Assembly: GCA_023406985.1 (NCBI GenBank)
Contig: JAEXTK010000083.1
Span: forward strand, 1-8,283
Reading direction: 5' to 3'
Length of the DNA stretch: 8,283 nt
Origin: Spirochaetota bacterium
GTDB taxonomy: Bacteria > Spirochaetota > Spirochaetia > Treponematales > Breznakiellaceae
Position numbers and translations under genes: made by a program. A model generated the notes under the pieces. That model was not told the origin of the DNA and did not search any database. It saw nothing but the letters and a program-made list of their open reading frames with translations. Positions 6,191 to 8,283 of the stretch are shown here, piece by piece. Each line of letters opens with the position of its first letter. Position 1 is the stretch's first letter.

Positions 6191-7314
6191 CGAACCCTCG
6201 CGAACCGGCCGTCGGTCACCCGGAACACCATGTACGGCCTATCGGCGTCCCCGTACCGGTCGAACGAAAAGCGCCCCTGGAGGCCCTCGATCTCGCCGAG
6301 GTCCAAGATCGCCGCCTTGAGCGCTTCTCCGCCGGCGGCGCGGCTCCGCTCCAGGGCCGCGGCGAGGATGCCGAGGGCCTCGTAGGCGTGCACCGACGAG
6401 AAGGTCGGTTCGGCGCCGTACCGCTTCCGGTAGGCGGCTCGAAAATCCCGGTAGGGGCCCTCGGCGGAGGCGGGATCGACGCTGCCCGCGACGACCATGC
6501 GGTCGGCGCTCCGACCGCCGAGCTGGATGAGGTCTTCCGTCATGGACCACATGCCCGCGAACACGGGGAGATCGGAAGCCGCGCGTTCGAGCAACGAGCA
6601 GAGCGCCGCGTTGTCGGCCGGGCCCGCGACGGAGAGGAGGCCGTCGGGCGCGAAGGAACGCATCTTTTGCAGGACGGGACCGTAGTCGAAGCCGACCGTG
6701 GACACGAAGGTCTCCGCCGGGGCCACCTTGCCGCCGCGGCGCTCGAACTCCTCCTTGAAGGAGTCGTACACGGTCGCGGTGTATGCGCGGTTGGTCAATT
6801 CGTAGGCGCCGGCGATGCGCCGGAGACCGAGATCCTCGTACGCGTACGCGGCGAGCGCGGCACCCTGCAGGGCGTTCTCCCCGATCACGCGGAAAAAGTA
6901 GTCGTCCTTGCCCGAGAACGCGGTGGAGCTGATGGTGGGGCTGATGAGCGGGATCGCGCGGGAGGACGCGGCGGGGACCGCGCGGAGGCCCGAGGCGCTG
7001 GCCATGTGGCCGATGATCGCGACGACGCCCTCGGCGGCGAGTTCGGCGTCCACCGTTTCGGCGAGGTCGGCGTCGCCCTTATCGTCGCGCACGAGGAGTT
7101 CGATCCTGCGCCCCCGGATTCCTCCCGCGGCGTTGATGCGGTCGGCGGCCAATACGGCCCCGTTGCGGCCGGTGACGCCGATTTCGGAATTGACTCCCGT
7201 GAGCACCATGGCGACCCCGATCTTGACGGGCGGCCGCTCGCAGGCCGGGAAGACGGCCGCGACGACGGCCATCGCGCAGAGCCGCGCCATGAAATGCGCG
7301 TTTTTAAGCATCAT
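6187..7314 (-). CDS. Periplasmic substrate-binding lipoprotein, branched-chain amino acid type (Peripla_BP_6)
   Basis: Type I periplasmic binding protein of the LivJ/Leu-Ile-Val family, 375 residues, full length. A signal sequence with hydrophobic core (about 10-22) ends in AVFPAC, giving a probable lipidated Cys25; the lipobox is relaxed, as often in spirochaetes. Family features are KIGVAMVLTG (31-40), INAAGGIRGRRIELLVRDDKGD (60-81), the GHMASASGL loop (102-110), PLISP (122-126), FRVIGENALQG (141-151), HAYEALGILAAAL (309-321) and the C-terminal GRFSFDRYGD. The first of two adjacent ATGs (7312-7314) is preferred, six bases after AGGGG. No permease or ATPase genes are nearby. The only partner is the histidine kinase gene, coupled by a 4-base overlap, so a sensing role (presenting ligand to the kinase) is more likely than transport. 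Specificity is unknown: the family also binds amides, aromatic acids and other small molecules. Confidence 0.9.
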   Translation of the reverse strand: MMLKNAHFMARLCAMAVVAAVFPACERPPVKIGVAMVLTGVNSEIGVTGRNGAVLAADRINAAGGIRGRRIELLVRDDKGDADLAETVDAELAAEGVVAIIGHMASASGLRAVPAASSRAIPLISPTISSTAFSGKDDYFFRVIGENALQGAALAAYAYEDLGLRRIAGAYELTNRAYTATVYDSFKEEFERRGGKVAPAETFVSTVGFDYGPVLQKMRSFAPDGLLSVAGPADNAALCSLLERAASDLPVFAGMWSMTEDLIQLGGRSADRMVVAGSVDPASAEGPYRDFRAAYRKRYGAEPTFSSVHAYEALGILAAALERSRAAGGEALKAAILDLGEIEGLQGRFSFDRYGDADRPYMVFRVTDGRFARVR

Positions 7315-7319
7315 GGATT

Positions 7320-7325
7320 TCCCCT
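7320..7325 (-). promoter_or_regulatory. Ribosome binding site of the binding-protein gene
   Basis: On the minus strand AGGGGA lies about five bases before the ATG at 7312-7314, which favours the first of the two tandem ATG codons as the start. Confidence 0.55.
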
Positions 7326-7331
7326 GATACC

Positions 7332-7359
7332 ATTATAGGAGGCGCCGGGCTGACCACAA
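7332..7359 (-). promoter_or_regulatory. Promoter of the binding-protein/histidine-kinase operon
   Basis: A perfect TATAAT -10 element (7337-7332, minus strand) is preceded, 16 bases upstream, by TTGTGG (7359-7354), which keeps the TTG of the -35 consensus. The predicted start near 7325 would leave a very short leader beginning at the ribosome binding site. No second promoter was seen before the kinase gene, consistent with one transcript. Confidence 0.55.
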
Positions 7360-7385
7360 CCTTCTTTTTCGCGGATCGAAAGCGC

Positions 7386-7415
7386 TTGCGGTCTTCCGCG
7401 CCCGAGGGCTACAGT
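7386..7415 (+). promoter_or_regulatory. Candidate promoter for the mrfB-like gene
   Basis: TTGCGG (7386-7391), an 18-base spacer and TACAGT (7410-7415) resemble a weak sigma-70 promoter (three and four of six matches). The predicted start is 7422, exactly the A of an ATG that opens an eight-codon frame. It faces away from the divergent binding-protein promoter in the same 130-bp spacer. Confidence 0.35.
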
Positions 7416-7419
7416 AGCC
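7407..7419. promoter_or_regulatory. Odd-centred palindrome over the mrfB -10 region
   Basis: GGCTAC-A-GTAGCC is a perfect 6+1+6 palindrome covering the candidate -10 element TACAGT, a position suited to a repressor site. A related but imperfect 13-mer, GGGTTA-G-TATCCC (five of six pairs), sits over the candidate -10 of the mrfA-like gene at 1550-1562. No regulator is recognised. Confidence 0.35.
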
Positions 7420-7421
7420 GT

Positions 7422-7448
7422 ATGGTACGGAGGGCTGGACCAACGTGA
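7422..7448 (+). other. Possible leader mini-ORF (8 codons) overlapping the mrfB start
   Basis: ATG at 7422-7424 opens a frame encoding MVRRAGPT and stopping at TGA 7446-7448. This stop overlaps the GTG start of the mrfB-like gene as GTGA, the usual geometry of translational coupling. There is no ribosome binding site for it, but the predicted transcript starts at its ATG, so leaderless translation is possible. Such a short frame could be chance. Confidence 0.2.
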
Positions 7449-8283
7449 GCGGAAATCTCTCGGCGAGGCTCAAGCGCATCCGCGAGGCGGGAAGGGCGGG
7501 CGGGCCGGGAAAACCGGCAGCCGCGGAAAATCCGGCTACCGCGCCGCGGTTTCCGGCCGCGACCTCTCTTGAAGCCGCGGGCTGGCGGGAAGCCGAGTCC
7601 GGCGTCCTCCACCGCGCCCTCTTCTCGGCCTGCCCGGCGCTTCCCGCGGCCCTCCATCCCGCGTTCTCCATCCTCTGTCCCGCGGCCGGCGCCGCCTTCG
7701 CGGGCGGCCGGCCCTTGCCCTGCGAGCGCCTCCTCCTCTTCGACCTGGAGACCACGGGGCTTTCGGGCGGCGCGGGGACGGTCGCCTTCCTCGCCGCCTT
7801 CGGCCGCTTCGCGCGGGCCGAGGACGGCCGGGCCGCGCTCAGGATCGACCAGTACCTGCTCTTGGATTATCCGGGGGAGGAGGCCTTCCTCCGCCTCGTG
7901 ACGAAGGAATTCGCGGGAGGGGACGCCGAACGCGTGCTCGGCAGCTACAACGGCAGGTCCTTCGACATGCAGATCCTGCGCACCCGGTGCATCATGAACG
8001 GCATGGCCGCCCCCGATCCGGTCCATCTGGACCTGGTGCACGCGGCGCGGCGGCTCTGGCGGAAGCGGCTCCCCTCCTGTTCGCTCGCGGATATCGAGAT
8101 CGGCGTGCTCGGCCTGGATCGCGGCGACGACCTGCCGGGTTCGGAGGCGCCCGAAGCCTGGTTCGATTTCCTCAAGACGGGCGCCGTCGGCCGACTGGCC
8201 GCCGTCTGCGAGCACAACAAACGGGACCTCGAGGGGCTCGCCGCCCTCCTCGTACGGATGGACGAGGTTGCGCGGGCCCCCCT
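7445..8283 (+). CDS. mrfB: MrfB/YprB-type DEDD exonuclease (RNase_H_2 superfamily), truncated by window edge
   Basis: The first 279 codons of a DnaQ-like 3'-5' exonuclease; the rest runs off the window. B. subtilis MrfB (YprB) works with the helicase MrfA in mitomycin C repair and is about 410 residues, so roughly two thirds is present. Exo I is LLFDLETTGLSGG with D100 and E102. Exo II is SYNGRSFDMQIL with D174. HLDLVHAARRLWRKRLPSCSLADIE and GDDLPGSEAPEAWFDFL are hallmarks of the YprB group. Exo III is HNKRDLEGL with H257 and D261. The full DEDD/H set is present, so it should be active. Residues about 15-45 are a Gly/Pro/Ala-rich linker. The start chosen is GTG 7445-7447, ten bases after GGAGGG (7429-7434); no in-frame ATG exists near it. 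The missing C-terminal part in relatives is often helical-repeat-like. The mrfA-like gene lies 3.3 kb upstream on the same strand. Confidence 0.9.
   Translation, partial: MSGNLSARLKRIREAGRAGGPGKPAAAENPATAPRFPAATSLEAAGWREAESGVLHRALFSACPALPAALHPAFSILCPAAGAAFAGGRPLPCERLLLFDLETTGLSGGAGTVAFLAAFGRFARAEDGRAALRIDQYLLLDYPGEEAFLRLVTKEFAGGDAERVLGSYNGRSFDMQILRTRCIMNGMAAPDPVHLDLVHAARRLWRKRLPSCSLADIEIGVLGLDRGDDLPGSEAPEAWFDFLKTGAVGRLAAVCEHNKRDLEGLAALLVRMDEVARAP

Noticed and set aside
4568..6385. A 605-codon plus-strand open frame opposite the histidine kinase
   Set aside because: Composition is biased (Asp/Glu/Arg/Val), no motifs are seen, and the opposite strand has intact kinase motifs and an operon arrangement.

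Overview
The window is high-GC bacterial chromosome with strong G/C preference at third codon positions. The best guess is a spirochaete-like organism. This rests on the overall character of the GlgC protein and on the relaxed lipobox of the binding protein. It is an inference; no rRNA or other decisive marker is present.

Layout from left to right. Positions 1-145 carry no supported gene but are rich in inverted repeats, including a likely glgC terminator. glgC (glucose-1-phosphate adenylyltransferase, glycogen synthesis) lies on the minus strand at 146-1420. A 148-bp divergent spacer (1421-1568) holds a good glgC promoter, an inverted repeat at its predicted start point, and a weaker promoter facing right. 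On the plus strand, 1569-4121 encodes an MrfA/YprA-type DEAH helicase with a C-terminal four-cysteine zinc module. Its frame is interrupted by a tandem array of short palindromic hairpins at about 1944-2067. Convergent to it, on the minus strand, is a two-gene operon read as 7314->6187 then 6190->4133: a lipoprotein-type periplasmic binding protein translationally coupled (ATGA overlap) to a membrane sensor histidine kinase. From 7445 to the right edge, the plus strand carries the 5' two thirds or so of an MrfB/YprB-type DEDD exonuclease.

MrfA and MrfB act together in repair of mitomycin-type DNA lesions in Bacillus subtilis, where their genes are adjacent. Here the same pair lies on the same strand but is separated by the 3.2-kb sensor operon, so this looks like a repair locus split by a signalling module. 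The most unusual feature is the in-frame array of four hairpin units inside mrfA. Their stems change between units while base pairing is kept, which suggests a palindromic repeat family tolerated inside a protein, comparable in principle to Rickettsia palindromic elements. No RNA genes, CRISPR arrays, transposases or integrases were seen.
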